Numbered from the stretch's first letter, positions 21,136 through 32,190 are shown. The stretch: DNA of 64,000 nucleotides from an uncultured Pelagibacteraceae bacterium (GCA_902554035.1 CACDMX010000004.1:1-64000); one strand, 5' to 3'. Program-made: numbers and translations. Notes: generated by a model not told the origin, from the sequence alone.

Positions 21136-22579
21136 TCAAATTTCTCGAGAAAAGGAAATTGAAAAATTAAAAAAATATAAATATGGATTTTCTACTGAAA
21201 TAGAAAATATAAAAGCTCCAAAAGGTTTGAGCGAAGAAGTAATAAAGTTTATTTCTAATATGAAAAAAGAACCTCAATGGCTATTAGATTGGCGATTAAA
21301 AGCATACAATAGACTTAAAGCTCTTAAAGAACCAGACTGGCAAAAACCAAAATATCCAAAAATAGATTATCAGGATTTATATTATTATTCAGCTCCAAAA
21401 AGCTTTAAAGAAAAACCTAAAAGTTTAGATGATTTAGACCCAAAATTATTAGAAACTTACAAAAAATTAGGTATTCCTTTGCAGGAACAAAAAAGACTAA
21501 ATAATATAGCTGTAGATGCAGTATTTGACTCAGTTTCTGTTGCCACTACTTTTAAAGATAAATTAACAGAAAAAGGAATAATCTTTTGTTCTATTTCTGA
21601 GGCAATCCAGAAACATCCTGAGCTTGTTAAAAAATATTTAGGATCAGTTATACCGTTGACCGATCACTTTTTTGCAACATTAAACTCAGCAGTATTCACT
21701 GATGGTTCTTTCGTATACGTGCCTCCGGGAGTCAGGTGTCCAATGGAGCTATCTACATATTTTAGAATAAATGCCTCTGATACTGGACAATTTGAAAGAA
21801 CATTAATCATAGCTGACAAAGGAAGCTATGTAAGTTATTTAGAAGGATGCACAGCACCAATGCGTGATGAAAATCAACTTCATGCTGCAAACGTAGAGCT
21901 TGTAGCTTTAGATGATGCGGAAATTAAATATTCTACGGTTCAAAATTGGTATCCAGGAGATAAAGATGGCAAAGGGGGTATTTATAATTTTGTAACTAAG
22001 AGAGGACTGTGTAAAGGTAAAAATTCAAAAATTTCTTGGACACAAGTAGAAACTGGTTCAGCGATTACCTGGAAATATCCAAGTTGCATATTAAAAGGAG
22101 ATAATTCAATAGGTGAATTTTATTCTATAGCTATAACGAATAATCATCAAAAGGCTGATACTGGTACAAAAATGATCCATATAGGAAAAAATACTAGAAG
22201 CAAAATAATTTCTAAAGGAATAAGTGCTGGTTTTTCTGATATGACATATAGAGGCTTAGTTGATATTGCCGCGAAAGCAAACAATTCCAGAAACTATACT
22301 CAATGCGATTCATTACTTATGGGAAACAAATGTGGCGCTCACACAGTTCCTTATATTAAAAATAAGAATTCCGAGTCAAATTTAGCTCATGAAGCAACAA
22401 CGTCAAAAATTAGTGAAGAGCAACTACATTATTGCCAGCAAAGAGGTTTAAATTCTGAAGAAGCCGTAGGACTAATTGTTAATGGTTTTTGTAAAGAGGT
22501 ACTTCAACAATTACCAATGGAATTTGCTGTTGAAGCTCAAAAATTAGTTGGAATTAGTTTAGAAGGGAGTGTTGGTTAA
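21119..22579 (+). CDS. sufB: Fe-S cluster assembly protein SufB
   Basis: [63 protein letters not shown]. Confidence 0.97.
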   Translation: MKIDSSQISREKEIEKLKKYKYGFSTEIENIKAPKGLSEEVIKFISNMKKEPQWLLDWRLKAYNRLKALKEPDWQKPKYPKIDYQDLYYYSAPKSFKEKPKSLDDLDPKLLETYKKLGIPLQEQKRLNNIAVDAVFDSVSVATTFKDKLTEKGIIFCSISEAIQKHPELVKKYLGSVIPLTDHFFATLNSAVFTDGSFVYVPPGVRCPMELSTYFRINASDTGQFERTLIIADKGSYVSYLEGCTAPMRDENQLHAANVELVALDDAEIKYSTVQNWYPGDKDGKGGIYNFVTKRGLCKGKNSKISWTQVETGSAITWKYPSCILKGDNSIGEFYSIAITNNHQKADTGTKMIHIGKNTRSKIISKGISAGFSDMTYRGLVDIAAKANNSRNYTQCDSLLMGNKCGAHTVPYIKNKNSESNLAHEATTSKISEEQLHYCQQRGLNSEEAVGLIVNGFCKEVLQQLPMEFAVEAQKLVGISLEGSVG

Positions 22580-23314
22580 GTGCTTAAAATTAATAATCTT
22601 AAAGCAAAAGTTGAGGAAAAGTCTATCCTAAATGGTTTTACGCTAAACATAAACCCCGGAGAAGTTCATGCAATTATGGGACCAAATGGATCTGGCAAAA
22701 GCACTTTATCAAATATTTTATCGGGAAAAAAAGGTTATGATGTATCCGGAGAAATATTATTTGAAAACTCTGATTTATTCTCCCTAGAAACAGAGGAAAG
22801 AGCGCACAAAGGTATTTTTTTAGCTTTTCAATACCCATTAGAAATACCGGGTGTGAACACAAGTGTTTTTTTAAAAACCTCTTTAAACGCAATTAGAAAA
22901 GCCAGAGGTGAAAAAGAATTAGATGCATTAGAATTTCTAAAATTAGTTAAACAAAAATCAAAAGACCTTAAATTTGACGAAGAAAAACTTAATAGACAGC
23001 TCAACGTAGGTTTTTCCGGAGGTGAGAAGAAAAAAAATGAAATTTTGCAAATGTCAATACTTAATCCCAAACTTTCAATATTAGATGAAACAGATTCAGG
23101 ATTGGATATTGACGCACTCAAGATTGTTGCAAATGGAGTTAATTCTTTAAGGAGAAAAAATAATGCCTTTTTAATTATTACTCATTATCAAAGATTACTT
23201 GATTATATTAAACCAGACCATGTGCATGTTTTAATGAATGGAAAAATAATTAAATCAGGAGGTCCTGAACTTGCATTAGAATTAGAAAAGAAAGGATACG
23301 AAAGTTTTAGCTAA
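22580..23314 (+). CDS. sufC: Fe-S assembly ATPase SufC
   Basis: Walker A GPNGSGKST, FSGGEKKKNEILQM, LDETDSGLDIDALK. Confidence 0.97.
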   Translation: MLKINNLKAKVEEKSILNGFTLNINPGEVHAIMGPNGSGKSTLSNILSGKKGYDVSGEILFENSDLFSLETEERAHKGIFLAFQYPLEIPGVNTSVFLKTSLNAIRKARGEKELDALEFLKLVKQKSKDLKFDEEKLNRQLNVGFSGGEKKKNEILQMSILNPKLSILDETDSGLDIDALKIVANGVNSLRRKNNAFLIITHYQRLLDYIKPDHVHVLMNGKIIKSGGPELALELEKKGYESFS

Positions 23315-24562
23315 ATGGAAGAACAACTTAAAAATGATTTTGAAAAATCTTTTAAAAATTCAAATTTTTCATCAAAAAGTATTAGCCTTAAGAAGGAATT
23401 TTTAAATAAATTTATTAAAGATGGTTTGCCTAATAAAAGCCTAGAGAATTGGAAATTTTCAGACATAAACCAGATTATTAAAAAAGAAATTGGTGATCTA
23501 AGTTTTTATAACGATATATCAACTCCAAATAAAATTGATTCAGCTATTTATCTTAATGGTTTGGAGCAAAATTCAATAGTTTTCATAAATGGAAGAGCTG
23601 AGAAAATAGATTTTCAATTTGAAGAAAAAAACAAAATAGAAATACTTGACGATTTCGAGCTGAATAACAATTATTCAGAAATTAATTCATTAATTGATTT
23701 AAATAGTGCATTTGTAGAGAAAAGTTTTAAAATTCTAATTAAAGAAAATTACTCCCTTAAAAAACCCTTAGTAATTTACCATTATACAAATAAAAAAATT
23801 AAATCAAAAAACATAAATCTTAGATTAAATTTTATTTTAGAAAAAAATAGCTCTTTAAAACTGATAGATGTTTTAAACGATATATCGGAAAAAAATTTTA
23901 TAAATACCTTTTATAGTTTTAAATTAAATCAGGATGCGATATTAAAAAACTATAAAATAGATAATAAAAATAACAATAATATAAAATATTCCTTCACTAA
24001 TATTGAGCATGAAAAAAACAGTTTATCAGAAACATTTATAGTATCCTCTGGTTCTAATTTTAATAAAAATGAGATAAATTGTAATTTGAACGGAAAATAT
24101 GCTTCAGCATTTATCAATGGAATATTTTCTTTAAATAAAAAAAAACATCACGAAATTAGAACCAGTGTAAATCATTTAACTGAGCTTACAAAAAGTTATC
24201 AACTAATAAAAAGTGTTTTGGAAAACGAAGCAAGGGCTGTTTATCAAGGAAAAATATATGTAAATTCTGAAGCTCAAAAAACTGATGGTTATCAACTAAG
24301 TAAAGCAGTTTTACTTGATGAAACAACAGAGTTTAATGCTAAACCTGAGTTAGAAATTTATGCAGATGATGTAAAATGTTCTCATGGTTCTGCATCTGGC
24401 AGTCTTAATGAAAACTCAATATTTTATCTTATGTCCAGAGGACTTAATTATAAAGAAGCTAAAGAACTTTTGATAAAAGGATTTTTATTAGATGTTGTTG
24501 AAAAAATTACGGATAGTGAAATTAAAAATTTAATCAAAAATATTGTTGGTTTAAAAGAATGA
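23315..24562 (+). CDS. sufD: Fe-S assembly protein SufD
   Basis: LENWKFSDIN; C-terminal LEIYADDVKCSHGSASGSLNENSIFYLMSRGL. Confidence 0.95.
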   Translation: MEEQLKNDFEKSFKNSNFSSKSISLKKEFLNKFIKDGLPNKSLENWKFSDINQIIKKEIGDLSFYNDISTPNKIDSAIYLNGLEQNSIVFINGRAEKIDFQFEEKNKIEILDDFELNNNYSEINSLIDLNSAFVEKSFKILIKENYSLKKPLVIYHYTNKKIKSKNINLRLNFILEKNSSLKLIDVLNDISEKNFINTFYSFKLNQDAILKNYKIDNKNNNNIKYSFTNIEHEKNSLSETFIVSSGSNFNKNEINCNLNGKYASAFINGIFSLNKKKHHEIRTSVNHLTELTKSYQLIKSVLENEARAVYQGKIYVNSEAQKTDGYQLSKAVLLDETTEFNAKPELEIYADDVKCSHGSASGSLNENSIFYLMSRGLNYKEAKELLIKGFLLDVVEKITDSEIKNLIKNIVGLKE

Positions 24563-25773
24563 AAATAGAAGATATTAAAAAAGAGTTCCCAATATTTAAT
24601 AATAAAGTTCATAATAATGATCTTGTTTATTTAGATAGTGCAAATTCATCTCAAAAACCTCTAGTAGTTATTGATAGAATTTATGATTTTTATACAAAAG
24701 AATTCTCAAATGTAGGAAGAAGTGTTCACTACTTAGCTGTAGCTGCTACAAATTTATATGAAAATACAAGAACTTCTGTTCAAAAATATATTAATGCCAA
24801 AGATAAAAATGAAATTGTATTTACTAAAGGTGCAACAGAGGCAATCAATCTTGTTGCAAGCACTTTTGGACAAAAATATTTGAAAGAAGGCGATGAAGTT
24901 TTGTTAACAGAACTTGAACACCATTCTAATTATGTTCCTTGGCATTATTTAAGAAAATCCAAAGGTATTAAAATTAAGTTTGCAGAAGTTAATGAAGATG
25001 GCGAAGTCACTTTAGAAAGTATTAAAAAAAAAATAACAGATAAAACCAAAATTATAGCAATTACACATCTTTCTAATGTTACAGGGGCTATATTACCTGT
25101 TAAAGAAATTGTTGAACTTGCCCATTCAAAAAATATTCCTGTTTTGATAGATGGATGCCAAAGTGCACCACACTTAAAATTGGATATGCAAGAACTTGAT
25201 TGCGATTTTTATGCAATTTCATGTCATAAAATGTATGGACCAACAGGTTTAGGGATACTATATGCAAAAAAAAAATGGCTCGAGGAATTACCACCATATC
25301 AGGGTGGTGGAGGAATGATAGGTGAAGTTAAAAAAGAAGGTATAACATATGGTGATTTACCAAATAAGTTTGAAGCTGGAACTATGGCAACTGCTCAAGT
25401 GATTGCTTTTAATGAGTCTATTAAATTTTTAAATAAAATAGGAATAGATAATATTGTTAAACATGAAAATGAACTTATAAACTATGGCCAAGAATTACTT
25501 AGAAAAAATAATTCAGTCAAATTAATTGGTAATCCTAAAAACAGAGGAGCAGTTTTATCATTCACAATAGATGGTATTCATCCTCATGATATTGCAACAA
25601 TTTTAGATGAGGATGGGGTAGCTATTAGGGCAGGACATCATTGTTGTCAAATTTTGCATGAAAAATTAGATCTAGTTGCAACTGCAAGGGCATCTTTAGG
25701 CGTTTACAATACTAAAGAAGATCTTGATCAGCTTAACTCTTCAATTAATAAATGTAAAAAAATATTTGAATAA
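24559..25773 (+). CDS. sufS: Cysteine desulfurase
   Basis: YLDSANSSQKP, FTKGATEAINLVA, SCHKMYGPTGLGILY, RAGHHCCQ. Confidence 0.95.
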   Translation: MKIEDIKKEFPIFNNKVHNNDLVYLDSANSSQKPLVVIDRIYDFYTKEFSNVGRSVHYLAVAATNLYENTRTSVQKYINAKDKNEIVFTKGATEAINLVASTFGQKYLKEGDEVLLTELEHHSNYVPWHYLRKSKGIKIKFAEVNEDGEVTLESIKKKITDKTKIIAITHLSNVTGAILPVKEIVELAHSKNIPVLIDGCQSAPHLKLDMQELDCDFYAISCHKMYGPTGLGILYAKKKWLEELPPYQGGGGMIGEVKKEGITYGDLPNKFEAGTMATAQVIAFNESIKFLNKIGIDNIVKHENELINYGQELLRKNNSVKLIGNPKNRGAVLSFTIDGIHPHDIATILDEDGVAIRAGHHCCQILHEKLDLVATARASLGVYNTKEDLDQLNSSINKCKKIFE

Positions 25774-26247
25774 ATGAATTTAAAAGAACTTTATCAAGAA
25801 ATCATCTTAGATCACGGCAAGAATCCTAGAAATTTAAGAAAGACAGATAATTTTAATAAAGACGCAAAGGGTCACAATCCTTTATGTGGTGACAAAGTTC
25901 ACATTTATCTAAAATTAAATGAAAATAAAAAAGTTGAAGATATATCTTTTGAGGGTCAAGGTTGTGCAATATCTATGGCCTCAGCATCAATAATGACTAG
26001 CTTAGTAAAGGGAAAAGAAGAGAAGGAAGTAAAAGAGATAATCAATGATTTTTTAGAAATGATTAAAGAAAAAGAAAGTTTAAATACAAAACTTTTGGAA
26101 GAGGATGAAAAAATAAAATTAATGTGTTTATCTGGCGTTAAGCAATATCCTATGAGAGTCAAATGTGCCACTTTATCATGGCATACGCTGATCTCGGCTA
26201 TTGATAAATCTCAAAACGAAATTAATATAGAAAGTAAAGAATTTTAA
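25774..26247 (+). CDS. sufU: SufU/IscU-like scaffold protein
   Basis: ILDHGKNPRN, NPLCGD, FEGQGCAISMASASIM, VKCATLSW. Confidence 0.92.
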   Translation: MNLKELYQEIILDHGKNPRNLRKTDNFNKDAKGHNPLCGDKVHIYLKLNENKKVEDISFEGQGCAISMASASIMTSLVKGKEEKEVKEIINDFLEMIKEKESLNTKLLEEDEKIKLMCLSGVKQYPMRVKCATLSWHTLISAIDKSQNEINIESKEF

Positions 26248-26543
26248 TGAATTTAAAAGATCAAGTAATTACCGAAATTAAAAAAATTTATGATCCAGAA
26301 ATTCCTGTAAATATTTATGAACTGGGTTTAATTTACGATGTTTCTGTTAAAGATAAAGATGTAAGTGTAAAAATGACATTAACAACACCAAACTGTCCTG
26401 TAGCAGAGAGTTTGCCAAAAGAAGTGAAGGATAGTATTATTGCAATTGAAGGTGTTGGAAAGGTAGACCTTGATTTAGTTTGGGATCCTCCTTGGGACAA
26501 ATCTATGATGTCCGAGGCTGCTAAATTAGAATTAAATTTATGA
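26247..26543 (+). CDS. sufT: MIP18/DUF59 family SufT-like protein
   Basis: IYDPEIPVNIYELGLIYDV, TTPNCPVAESLP, WDPPWDKSMMSEAAKLELNL. Confidence 0.9.
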   Translation: MNLKDQVITEIKKIYDPEIPVNIYELGLIYDVSVKDKDVSVKMTLTTPNCPVAESLPKEVKDSIIAIEGVGKVDLDLVWDPPWDKSMMSEAAKLELNL

Positions 26544-26875
26544 CAAAACAGATAATAACTTTAAGCGATAGTGCTGCTGAAAGAATTAAACAATTAATGT
26601 CTTCAGCCAAAGATAATTCTATTGGGGTAAGAATTGGTGTAAAAAGTGGGGGTTGCGCTGGAATGGCATATGTAATGGAATATACTGACAAAACCAATCC
26701 AAGTGATGAGATGATAGAAGAAAAAGGGGTAAAAGTTTTTATTGATGCTTCTGCAGTTATGTACTTATTGGGAACCGAAATGGACTATAAAAAAGGTGAT
26801 TTTTCCTCGTCTTTTGTATTTAAAAACCCTAACGAGAGTGAAAGGTGTGGATGTGGAGAATCTTTTAAGGTATAG
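26540..26875 (+). CDS. sufA: A-type Fe-S carrier (SufA/IscA/ErpA)
   Basis: GVKSGGCAGMAYVMEY, CGCGESF. Confidence 0.93.
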   Translation: MTKQIITLSDSAAERIKQLMSSAKDNSIGVRIGVKSGGCAGMAYVMEYTDKTNPSDEMIEEKGVKVFIDASAVMYLLGTEMDYKKGDFSSSFVFKNPNESERCGCGESFKV

Positions 26876-26883
26876 TTCCTTAC

Positions 26884-27072
26884 ATGAGAGATACTAAACA
26901 TTTAGAAAAACACTCTAATAAAATTGCTGATAGTAAAAAAGAGAAAAATTTATTCAGGACTCTAAGAAAAGAAGTTGAAGCAGGGGCAAACGGAACTTTG
27001 GATTATACTATTAAAGAGGGTATAAATAAAAATAAAATAGCCGACGAAAAAATTTTAAAAAGCAAGAAATAA
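26884..27072 (+). CDS. Small basic protein of unknown function
   Basis: 62-aa ORF 9 nt after sufA, co-directional, lysine-rich. Confidence 0.45.
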   Translation: MRDTKHLEKHSNKIADSKKEKNLFRTLRKEVEAGANGTLDYTIKEGINKNKIADEKILKSKK

Positions 27073-27074
27073 TT

Positions 27075-28481
27075 TTAACAGCTGTAATACATTTCGAACT
27101 CAATTGGATGTGGCGTATGTTCGAAATTATATATTTCTTCAAATTTTAATGCAATATAAGCATCAATTTGATCATCAGTGAAAACGTTTCCTTCCTTAAG
27201 AAAGGCTCTGTCTCTATCTAAACTTTCCATTGCTTCTCTTAAAGATCCGCACACCGTTGGAACTTTTTTAACTTCACTTTCTGATAAAGCATACAAATCT
27301 TTATCAAATGATTTCCCTGGATCAATTTTATTTTTTATTCCATCAAGTCCTGCCATTAACATCGAAGCAAATGTCAAATAAGGGTTTCCAGAAGCGTCAG
27401 GAAATCTTATTTCACATCTTGCACCGTTTTTACTTAGCGTTATTGGAATTCTGCAAGATGCTGATCTATTTCTTGCTGAGTAAGCCAATAAAACTGGTGC
27501 CTCAAAGCCCGGGATTAATCTTTTATAACTGTTTGTAGTTGCATTTGAAAATGCGTTGATTGCCTTAGCATGTTTTAATATACCGCCTATATAATATAAA
27601 GCTGTCTGAGATAAACCAGCATACTTATTTCCTGAAAATACTGGAGTCTTACCTTTCCAAATTGATTGATGAGTATGCATACCAGAACCATTATCACCTT
27701 TCACTGGTTTTGGCATAAAAGTTGCTGTTTTACCAAATGAGTGAGATACCATCTGAACTACGTATTTATATAATTGTACGTTATCTGCTTGATCAACCAA
27801 AGTTCCAAAATACATTCCAAGCTCGTGTTGACTTGGTGCCACCTCATGGTGATGTTTTTCAACTTTTATACCAACATCTCTTAAACCTTTTAGGTATTCA
27901 CTTCTCATATCATGTGCACTATCAACTGGGGGAACGGGAAAATAACCACCTTTGATACCAGGTCTGTGTCCCATGTTTCCATTTTCATATTTTCTTCCGG
28001 AATTATAAGGACCTTCCATGCTATCAATTGAAAAGCTTGTTTCATTCATATCATTTTTAATTCTAACATCATCAAATACAAAAAATTCTGGCTCTGGACC
28101 AAAATAAGCTTTATCTCCTACACCTGATTTTTTTAAATATGCTTCAGCTTTTTTTGCAATACCTCTTGGATCTCTTTCATATGGATTTTTATTAACAGCA
28201 TCTAAAATATCACAAAACAAAATAAGAGTATTATGTGAGGTATATGGATCAACAATTTTTCTGCTTAGATCAGGTTTTAAAATCATATCAGACTCATTTA
28301 TAGCTTTCCAACCAGCTATTGATGATCCATCAAAGAAAACTCCACTATTTAACATATCGCTATCTACGACTGTTTTATCCATTGTTAAGTGTTGTAGTTT
28401 TCCTCTCGGGTCTGTAAATCTAAGATCTACGTAGTCTATTTCTTTATCTTTAATTAGTTTTAAAACTTCATTTGAACTCAT
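27075..28481 (-). CDS. glnA: Glutamine synthetase type I
   Basis: VDLRFTDPRGKLQHLT, FFDGSSIAGW, GNNGSGMHTHQS-like GDNGSGMHTHQSIW, RSASCRIP. Confidence 0.97.
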   Translation of the reverse strand: MSSNEVLKLIKDKEIDYVDLRFTDPRGKLQHLTMDKTVVDSDMLNSGVFFDGSSIAGWKAINESDMILKPDLSRKIVDPYTSHNTLILFCDILDAVNKNPYERDPRGIAKKAEAYLKKSGVGDKAYFGPEPEFFVFDDVRIKNDMNETSFSIDSMEGPYNSGRKYENGNMGHRPGIKGGYFPVPPVDSAHDMRSEYLKGLRDVGIKVEKHHHEVAPSQHELGMYFGTLVDQADNVQLYKYVVQMVSHSFGKTATFMPKPVKGDNGSGMHTHQSIWKGKTPVFSGNKYAGLSQTALYYIGGILKHAKAINAFSNATTNSYKRLIPGFEAPVLLAYSARNRSASCRIPITLSKNGARCEIRFPDASGNPYLTFASMLMAGLDGIKNKIDPGKSFDKDLYALSESEVKKVPTVCGSLREAMESLDRDRAFLKEGNVFTDDQIDAYIALKFEEIYNFEHTPHPIEFEMYYSC

Positions 28482-28636
28482 ATTTCATCCTTAAATAATT
28501 ATTGATGTGTCTTAATATCAAAAAAATATAGATTAATGTTGTTTATTATTAAGATATCACCTATGCATTTCTTACATATATAAATGGTATTTAATATGAA
28601 ATTATCAATTCACATATTGTTACAATTATTAGTTGC

Positions 28637-29119
28637 ATGGAAAATGTTCTGAACAAAGAATCGGTAAAAAGAGTTGAAAAGGATTTAAAAGCTTTTGATT
28701 TAAAATTAAAGGTTGAGATTTTAAATAGCTCAGCAAGAACAGCAATTGATGCTGCTAACTCCTTAAAATGTGAAGTAGGTGCGATTGTAAAAAGTCTTCT
28801 TTTGAAAGCGGATAATGGTTTTGTATTATGTTTAGTTTCCGGAGATAAGAAATGTTCATTAAGTAAAATTAAAAAAATAACAGGAAAAAAGGATGTTTGT
28901 ATGGCTAACGCAGAAGACGTTAAAAAACAAACTGGTTTTACAATTGGTGGCGTTTCACCAGTGGGACTCGTCAATAATTTAGATATTATGATCGATGATC
29001 AGCTTAACAGATTTCAAGATATTTTTGCAGCCGCAGGTCATCCAAACGCGATTTTTAAAATTGATTTTAGTAGTTTAAATAAAATTACCAAAGGTAAAAT
29101 TATGGATATATCTGAATGA
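28637..29119 (+). CDS. YbaK/EbsC-type aminoacyl-tRNA deacylase
   Basis: CEVGAIVKSLLLKA, SGDKKCSLSKI, FTIGGVSPVGL, FAAAGHPNAIFKI. Confidence 0.85.
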   Translation: MENVLNKESVKRVEKDLKAFDLKLKVEILNSSARTAIDAANSLKCEVGAIVKSLLLKADNGFVLCLVSGDKKCSLSKIKKITGKKDVCMANAEDVKKQTGFTIGGVSPVGLVNNLDIMIDDQLNRFQDIFAAAGHPNAIFKIDFSSLNKITKGKIMDISE

Positions 29120-30003
29120 GACAACCTAATCTAAGTGATTATATTTTTCTTATTGTGCTAGCTCTTATATGGGCATCTGCCTTTTTTAATATTAAAATTG
29201 CAACTTATTCATACGGGCCAGTAACTATTGCATTTCTTAGAATATTTTTAGGGGCGATTCCAGTTATAGGACTTTGCTTATTTAAAAAAATTAAAATAGA
29301 AGCTTTTTCTAAAGATTGGTATTGGTTTGCATCTATTGGTATTATAAATTTAGTAATACCTTTTTTTTTAATTGCATATGGAGTTCAAAAAGTTCAAAGT
29401 AATCTTGCAGCCATTCTTATGGCAAGCACACCACTTAGTGCTACTATTTTAGCCCATATATTCACTGATAACGAAAAAATAAATTCTATTAAAGTTTTAG
29501 GTGTACTAATAGGTTTTTCAGGAATAGTTTTTTTATTTTCAGATGATATTTTAATAAATGAAAACAATATTTTTTCTGCTTTACTGATTTTAGGAGGCTC
29601 AACTTTTTATGTGATAGGTGGATTATTAACTTTAAAAGTTAGTAACAAAAAAAATGAAAATGTTACAGCTTCTATATTAATATGGGCTACAATATTTTTA
29701 TTTCCGATTACGGCTTATACAGAGCAACCTTGGAATTTAAATCCACGATTAGACTCAACCATTTCGTTATTTTATCTCGGTATATTTTCAACAGGAATTG
29801 CTTGGCTTATGAGATTTAGAATATTAAAAAACAATGGCTTAGTTTTCCAAGCACAGGTAGCTTATTTAATTCCAATATTTGGAATAATATTAGGTTTTGT
29901 TTTCTTAGATGAAATAATTACAACCAAAGTAATCTTTGCTGTAGCTGCAGTAGTTGTAGGAATTTATTTTGTAAGACGTTCTATTAAAAATAATATTACC
30001 TGA
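29116..30003 (+). CDS. EamA family transporter
   Basis: Ten hydrophobic segments, ALIWASAFFNIKIA, two EamA repeats. Confidence 0.88.
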   Translation: MRQPNLSDYIFLIVLALIWASAFFNIKIATYSYGPVTIAFLRIFLGAIPVIGLCLFKKIKIEAFSKDWYWFASIGIINLVIPFFLIAYGVQKVQSNLAAILMASTPLSATILAHIFTDNEKINSIKVLGVLIGFSGIVFLFSDDILINENNIFSALLILGGSTFYVIGGLLTLKVSNKKNENVTASILIWATIFLFPITAYTEQPWNLNPRLDSTISLFYLGIFSTGIAWLMRFRILKNNGLVFQAQVAYLIPIFGIILGFVFLDEIITTKVIFAVAAVVVGIYFVRRSIKNNIT

Positions 30004-30925
30004 GTTTTGCTATTTCTTTTATATGTGTAGCATTTGTTTCACAACAACCACCTAAAATAGTCGCACCATTTTTAATAATTTTTTCCGTAAATTTACCAAA
30101 AACTTTGTCAGTTATATCATCTCTTTTTCCTAAAGTGATGTTTGGATTTTTTCCTATTTCATTAAATTTAGCATTATTAAATTTATGAACTGGCAAAGGT
30201 TCTTCAACACCCCATAAATTTGCTTTAAAACCAAAAGGAATATCTAATTTTTTAAATTCATCACAAGTTTTTTCTATTATTTCTAGGGATACACAAGCCG
30301 CAATGACGCCTAACCATCTTTGATTTTTATACTTTTGTACTGTCTCAGTTATTGATTCACCAGATGGGAGTTTTCCATTTTTTTTAATATGTACACCAAC
30401 CAAAACTAATTTATTTAACTTTTGTGTGACATTCATTGCTATTTCTATTTCTCTACCACTTGACAAAACATCTAAATAAAAAAAATCAACATGTGGACTA
30501 AGAATTTTAGCTTGGTCGAAAAAATCTTTTTCAATTATTTTTTTGTCTCTTTTGTCAACTTCATATGTATCATTTTGTGCCGGAAGACTTCCCGCAATAA
30601 AAATATTTTTTTTTGATAATTCTTTTGCTTTTAGAGCAAGCTCACAAGCTTTTTTATTTACTAAATTAAAACTTTCTAATACTTGGTTTTGCTCCATTCT
30701 TACTTTTCTGGTAGTGAATGTATTTGTTAAAATCACATCTGATCCAGCTTTAATAGATGATAAATGAGTATCTATTACTAATTGGTAATATTTTTCATCT
30801 AATAATGAAGTCGCTGACCAAAGAGTCCCTTTCGTTACCAGTCCTCTCGCAAGTAGTTCCTGACCCATACCAGCATCTAAAATCCTTATTTTTTTAAAAA
30901 AATCTTTATCCATAAATTTATACAA
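29996..30925 (-). CDS. Homocysteine S-methyltransferase family protein
   Basis: LDAGMGQELLARG, DVILTNTFTT, Zn motif LGGCCETNATHI. Confidence 0.85.
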   Translation of the reverse strand: MYKFMDKDFFKKIRILDAGMGQELLARGLVTKGTLWSATSLLDEKYYQLVIDTHLSSIKAGSDVILTNTFTTRKVRMEQNQVLESFNLVNKKACELALKAKELSKKNIFIAGSLPAQNDTYEVDKRDKKIIEKDFFDQAKILSPHVDFFYLDVLSSGREIEIAMNVTQKLNKLVLVGVHIKKNGKLPSGESITETVQKYKNQRWLGVIAACVSLEIIEKTCDEFKKLDIPFGFKANLWGVEEPLPVHKFNNAKFNEIGKNPNITLGKRDDITDKVFGKFTEKIIKNGATILGGCCETNATHIKEIAKLR

Positions 30926-31664
30926 ATATTTTTAAAGACATTCTAACAGCAACAAATAAAACTAATATAGCAGTAATCAGGGCTAATATTCGAGTGGGGA
31001 ATATTTTTAAATTTAAATAATTACCTATTTGCCCCCCAATCAAAACTACCAATAAAAGAAACCAATAATTTTGAATTTCATTTAACACTGTAGACTTTGT
31101 TAATTGACCTGCGATTCCCGATAAGGAATTTATTAATATGAATAAAGAGGCGGTAGTAACGATATGTTTTGGTTTTCCAGCTCTTAATAAAAAAAGAATT
31201 GGACTTAAAAAAATTCCTCCCCCTATACCCACAACTCCAGAAATTAAACCTAAAATTCCTCCAATTACAACAGAGATAATTAACGGAAGTTTTCTTATCG
31301 CTTCTTCCTTTTCATCAAAGGATTTAAATTTAAATAATAATAATATTCCTGCTATAATTAAAACTACACATAACATTACTTCGAAAAAATCTTTTTCAAT
31401 AGCTAAAGATCCACCAATAAAAGCTAGTGGAATAGATCCAAATAGGTAAGGTACTAATAATTTTAAATTAAGATGTCCTGCTTTTATATAATTAATGCAA
31501 TTCCCAGAGACGACTATAATATTACAAGATAAAGCTATTATTGGAAATATAAAGTAGGGCACTCCCCATAATAAAAGGAGAGCCAAATATGTTGAACCTC
31601 CTCCAAACCCAACACTTGCATATAATATTGCAGTTACAAAAAATAAAATTGATAATATAATCAT
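30918..31664 (-). CDS. TauE/SafE family membrane permease
   Basis: YASVGFGGGSTYLALLLLWG, ISGVVGIGGGIFLSPIL. Confidence 0.88.
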   Translation of the reverse strand: MIILSILFFVTAILYASVGFGGGSTYLALLLLWGVPYFIFPIIALSCNIIVVSGNCINYIKAGHLNLKLLVPYLFGSIPLAFIGGSLAIEKDFFEVMLCVVLIIAGILLLFKFKSFDEKEEAIRKLPLIISVVIGGILGLISGVVGIGGGIFLSPILFLLRAGKPKHIVTTASLFILINSLSGIAGQLTKSTVLNEIQNYWFLLLVVLIGGQIGNYLNLKIFPTRILALITAILVLFVAVRMSLKIFV

Positions 31665-31684
31665 ATTAAAAACTAACTTATTTT

Positions 31685-32185
31685 ATGAAAGTAAATATAG
31701 CACTTTTAACTGTAACCGATACTAGAAATATAAAAACTGATAAATCAGGAGGAATTTTGGTAAACAAAATTAAAGACGCCAAACATAATTTAGTTGAGCG
31801 CAAAATTTGCAAAGATAATAAAAAAGATATTAAAAAAATTTTAAAAAAATGGATAAAGAAAAAAAATATAGATGTAATTATTACAACAGGAGGCACAGGT
31901 TTAACTGGTAGAGATATTACTCCTGAAGCACTTAATGAAATCGCAGATAAGCAAATACCAGGTTTTGGAGAAATTTTTAGATATTACAGTCTAGAAACAG
32001 TTGGAACTTCATCTATTCAATCTAGAGCATGTGCTGTTCTTGCTAATGGTAAGTATATATTTGCGTTGCCGGGTTCTTCAGGTGGTGTTACGGATGCTTG
32101 GGATAAAATTTTATTAAAACAATTGGATATTAATCACAAACCTTGTAATTTTGTGGAACTATTCCCAAGACTTAAAGAAAAATAA
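31685..32185 (+). CDS. moaB: Molybdenum cofactor biosynthesis protein MoaB
   Basis: VTDTRNIKTDKSG, ITTGGTGLTGRDITPEAL, FALPGSSGGVTDAW. Confidence 0.92.
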   Translation: MKVNIALLTVTDTRNIKTDKSGGILVNKIKDAKHNLVERKICKDNKKDIKKILKKWIKKKNIDVIITTGGTGLTGRDITPEALNEIADKQIPGFGEIFRYYSLETVGTSSIQSRACAVLANGKYIFALPGSSGGVTDAWDKILLKQLDINHKPCNFVELFPRLKEK

Positions 32186-32190
32186 AAAAC

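Noticed and set aside
22674-23121. Two ORFs antisense to sufC
   Set aside because: Shadow frames of a clear ABC ATPase gene.
27178-27955. Three ORFs antisense to glnA
   Set aside because: glnA is unambiguous; antisense translations lack motifs.
28507-28560. Inverted repeat TCTTAATA...TATTAAGA upstream of glnA as nitrogen-regulatory site
   Set aside because: 8-bp AT-rich arms about 29 nt apart are easily expected by chance in this composition.
28482-28600. Glutamine riboswitch (glnA motif) upstream of glnA
   Set aside because: No recognisable conserved core; sequence is nearly all A/T.
28591-28974. 127-aa ORF antisense to the YbaK-like gene
   Set aside because: Sense frame has a full YbaK motif set; antisense is Ser/Phe/Thr-rich shadow.
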